From: an uncultured Clostridia bacterium
GTDB lineage: Bacteria; Bacillota; Clostridia; Oscillospirales; Ruminococcaceae
Assembly: GCA_946563605.1 (NCBI GenBank)
Contig: CAMNVW010000063.1
Coordinates: forward strand, 1-7,702
Direction: 5' to 3'
Length of the DNA stretch: 7,702 bases
The translations under genes and the position numbers were made by a program. Shown here piece after piece: positions 5,438 to 7,702 of this stretch. A model generated the notes under the pieces. It saw only the letters and a program-made list of their open reading frames with translations. It had not been told where the DNA came from and did not search any database. Every line of letters begins with the position of its first letter. Positions within the stretch are counted from its first letter, which is position 1.

Positions 5438-7702
5438 ATGCCGCAGACATTTGAAAACCGTTTTTTACAGCTTCGCCGCGCCGTTTTGGAGCAGAGGTTT
5501 TCCAGAATGAACGAAAAACAGCGTGAAGCCGTTTTTCAGACAGAAGGACCGGTGCTGATTTTAGCAGGTGCAGGCAGCGGAAAGACAACGGTCGTTGTCA
5601 ACCGTATCGCCAACATGGTGGAGTTTGGCAATGCTTACAACAGTGAATATGTTCCATCCTGGGTCGGTGAGGATGAGCTTGCGTTTTTGCAGGATTATCT
5701 GGACGGCAAACTGGACGATGGCGATATTACACAGGAAAGACTGCGACGCATCGTTGCAGACCGTCCGGTGAAACCTTGGAATATCCTTGCCATTACCTTT
5801 ACCAACAAGGCAGCAGGGGAACTGAAGGAGCGTTTGGAGGCGATGCTCGGTGAGCAGGCGCTGGATATTCAGGCGTCTACCTTCCATTCGGCTTGTATGC
5901 GGATTTTGCGCCGTGAAATCCACAACCTTGGCTACGACAGGAGCTTCACCGTTTATGATACCGACGATTCGGTGCGTATCATCAAGGAAGCGCTCAAGGA
6001 ACTGAATGTTCAGGAAAAGAGCATGGCGCCAAAGGGAATCTTAGCGTCTATCAGCAGCGCAAAAGACCAGATGCTGACAGCACAGGATGTTCTGCGCAAC
6101 GCAGGCGGCGATTACCGTGAAGAAGTCGTTGCAAAAGTTTACGACTATTACCAGAAACGACTGAAAGCAGCAAACGCTCTGGATTTTGACGATATTATTA
6201 TACTGACAGTAAAAATATTTCAGCAGTATCCAGATATTCTGGAAAAATACCGCAACCGTTTCCGTTACATCATGGTGGACGAGTATCAGGATACCAACAA
6301 TTCGCAGTTCCTGCTCGTCAGCCTGCTTTCCGCCGGTCACAACAATATCTGCGTTGTCGGCGATGACGACCAGAGTATTTATAAATTCCGCGGAGCGACC
6401 ATCGAGAATATCCTGAACTTTGAAAATCAGTACCGCAATACAAAGGTGATCCGTCTGGAGCAGAATTACCGCTGTACCCAGACCATCCTGGACGCGGCAA
6501 ATGCGGTCATTGAAAACAATACACAGCGCAAGGGAAAAACACTGTGGACACAGAATCCAAAAGGCACACAGGTCAAGGTTTACCGAGCGCAGTCCGAGCA
6601 GGATGAGGCAAAATTTATCGCGGACACCATCCTGGAAAACGTGGCGAAGGGTCAGCGTTTTTCCGACCATGCCATTCTGTACCGCATGAACGCGCAGTCG
6701 AACACCGTTGAAAACGCGCTGATCCGTTCGGGCATCGCCTATAAAATGCTTGGCGGACAGCGATTCTATGACCGCAAGGAGATTAAGGACATCATCGCTT
6801 ATATGAGCGTTATCAATAACCATGCGGACGCCATCCGACTCAAAAGGATCATCAACGAGCCAAAGCGCGGCATCGGCGAAGCGACGCTCGATAAAGCGCA
6901 GGAAATTGCGGATATGCTGAATCTGCCGCTGTTCGAGGTGCTTTCACACGCGGACGAATATCAGCCGCTCGCGAAAAAATGCAAGCCGCTGATGGAGTTT
7001 GCACAGATGATAGAACGTCTGGGAGAAACCGCGGAAAACAGCAGTTTGGAAGAACTCTTTGACCAGCTGCTCGAAGAAACCGGCTATATGATTTACTTGC
7101 AGGCGCAGGGGGAAGAAGGCATCACCCGCATCGAGAACGTAAACGAGCTGAAAACGAATATTATTCAATATGTGCAGGAAAATGAAAAGCTGCCGCAGCT
7201 GTCGGTCGACCCGGAAAATCCAGATGAACGCGGGGAAATCGTTCTGCCGACATTGGCAGGATTCTTGGAGGAAGTCACCCTCTACACCGATTTGGATACC
7301 TACGATGCGGACGCCGACCGCGTTGTCATGATGACCATGCACTCGGCAAAGGGCTTGGAATTTGAGAATGTATTCTTCTGCGGCGCGGAGGAAGGCATCT
7401 TCCCGGGAATGCAGGCAATTTACAATCCAGAGCAGATCGAGGAGGAACGCCGCCTTGCGTATGTCTGCATCACAAGGGCGAAAAAACAGCTGTACATCAC
7501 CAACGCTGCCCAGCGTATGATTTTTGGTCAGACGGTCAGAAACCGTGTGTCCCGATTTGTTACCGAGATTCCGGCAGTGTGCTGCGACGTGGAGGATAAG
7601 ACCATCCGAAAGGTGGATCCGGCACAGCTGAAAAAGACACCGGTCAAGAAAACGCACGCAGTCAACGATATTGGCGTCGGAGGTCTTTCGGCGAAAAAGA
7701 CG
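5438..7702 (+). CDS. pcrA: PcrA/UvrD-type ATP-dependent 3'-5' DNA helicase (C-terminus beyond right edge)
   Basis: This is a superfamily 1A helicase that unwinds DNA 3' to 5' in repair and replication restart. In view are 755 codons, open to the right edge. Motifs in order: Q motif MNEKQREAV (24-32); Walker A AGAGSGKT (43-50); Ia FTNKAAGELKERL (121-133); Ib STFHS (147-151); II VDEYQDTN (280-287); III VVGDDDQSIYKFRGA (306-320); IV LEQNYRC (340-346); V MTMHSAKGLEFE (632-643); VI EERRLAYVCITRAK (669-682, arginine finger Arg680). Between Walker A and Ia there are about 70 residues instead of roughly 30; the extra part (about 62-112) is acidic (see findings). The linker rich in Lys near 731-755 marks the start of the variable C-terminal region that normally ends in a Tudor-like RNA polymerase-binding domain, outside the window. 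The ribosome binding site GAAAGG (5419-5424) is 13 bases upstream, rather far. The internal ATG at 5507 would delete conserved N-terminal residues and has only a weak site. Confidence 0.95.
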   Translation, partial: MPQTFENRFLQLRRAVLEQRFSRMNEKQREAVFQTEGPVLILAGAGSGKTTVVVNRIANMVEFGNAYNSEYVPSWVGEDELAFLQDYLDGKLDDGDITQERLRRIVADRPVKPWNILAITFTNKAAGELKERLEAMLGEQALDIQASTFHSACMRILRREIHNLGYDRSFTVYDTDDSVRIIKEALKELNVQEKSMAPKGILASISSAKDQMLTAQDVLRNAGGDYREEVVAKVYDYYQKRLKAANALDFDDIIILTVKIFQQYPDILEKYRNRFRYIMVDEYQDTNNSQFLLVSLLSAGHNNICVVGDDDQSIYKFRGATIENILNFENQYRNTKVIRLEQNYRCTQTILDAANAVIENNTQRKGKTLWTQNPKGTQVKVYRAQSEQDEAKFIADTILENVAKGQRFSDHAILYRMNAQSNTVENALIRSGIAYKMLGGQRFYDRKEIKDIIAYMSVINNHADAIRLKRIINEPKRGIGEATLDKAQEIADMLNLPLFEVLSHADEYQPLAKKCKPLMEFAQMIERLGETAENSSLEELFDQLLEETGYMIYLQAQGEEGITRIENVNELKTNIIQYVQENEKLPQLSVDPENPDERGEIVLPTLAGFLEEVTLYTDLDTYDADADRVVMMTMHSAKGLEFENVFFCGAEEGIFPGMQAIYNPEQIEEERRLAYVCITRAKKQLYITNAAQRMIFGQTVRNRVSRFVTEIPAVCCDVEDKTIRKVDPAQLKKTPVKKTHAVNDIGVGGLSAKKT

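Noticed and set aside
3735..5588. 617-codon minus-strand open frame across pepV
   Set aside because: It is codon-aligned with pepV, has a composition unlike a real protein (very rich in Cys, Phe, Val and Ala), and runs through the pepV terminator and promoter. It is a by-product of missing TTA, CTA and TCA codons.
6041..7657. Minus-strand open frames of 260 and 237 codons inside the helicase gene
   Set aside because: Both are codon-aligned complements of an unmistakable PcrA/UvrD reading frame.
1..7702. Mobile element, CRISPR array, tRNA/rRNA or defence island
   Set aside because: No transposase or integrase motifs, terminal repeats, regularly spaced repeats or RNA gene signatures were seen. 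The genes are ordinary chromosomal functions.

Overview
The window looks like ordinary chromosomal DNA of a low-to-moderate GC Gram-positive anaerobe. The best guess is a clostridial gut-type Firmicute of the Oscillospiraceae/Ruminococcaceae kind. This rests on strong AAGGAG/GGAGG ribosome binding sites, sigma-A promoters with extended -10 elements, rho-independent terminators, a PepV-type dipeptidase, and a PcrA/UvrD helicase with a lineage-type insertion after its Walker A motif. The assignment is an inference from memory of protein families, not a search result.

Layout: (1) bases 1-551, minus strand: the N-terminal 183 codons of a TrkA/KtrA-type potassium channel regulator, running off the left edge. 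(2) 552-909: an AT-rich divergent intergenic region with promoters for both sides. (3) 910-1290, plus: an unrecognised, extremely glutamate/alanine-rich, membrane-anchored or exported protein with a small cysteine cluster, followed by a strong terminator. (4) 1386-3700, plus: three closely spaced genes, namely an MBL-fold metallohydrolase, an AI-2E/PerM-family multispan membrane protein and a 79-residue two-span membrane protein. No separate promoter is visible, so they may depend on read-through of the terminator just ahead of them. (5) 3701-5292, plus: pepV as a single-gene unit with its own extended -10 promoter, a 5' leader stem-loop, a strong ribosome binding site and a perfect terminator. 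(6) 5301-7702, plus: a promoter and the first 755 codons of a PcrA/UvrD superfamily 1 helicase, running off the right edge.

The genes are mostly independent housekeeping functions: potassium homeostasis, dipeptide hydrolysis and DNA repair or replication. I see no mobile element, CRISPR array, tRNA, rRNA or defence system. The least explained items are the acidic protein at 910-1290, the terminator sitting directly on the ribosome binding site of the MBL-fold gene, an atypical residue in the nucleotide-binding site of the TrkA-like protein, and the PcrA insertion. The long antisense reading frames are side effects of codon choice and are not called as genes.
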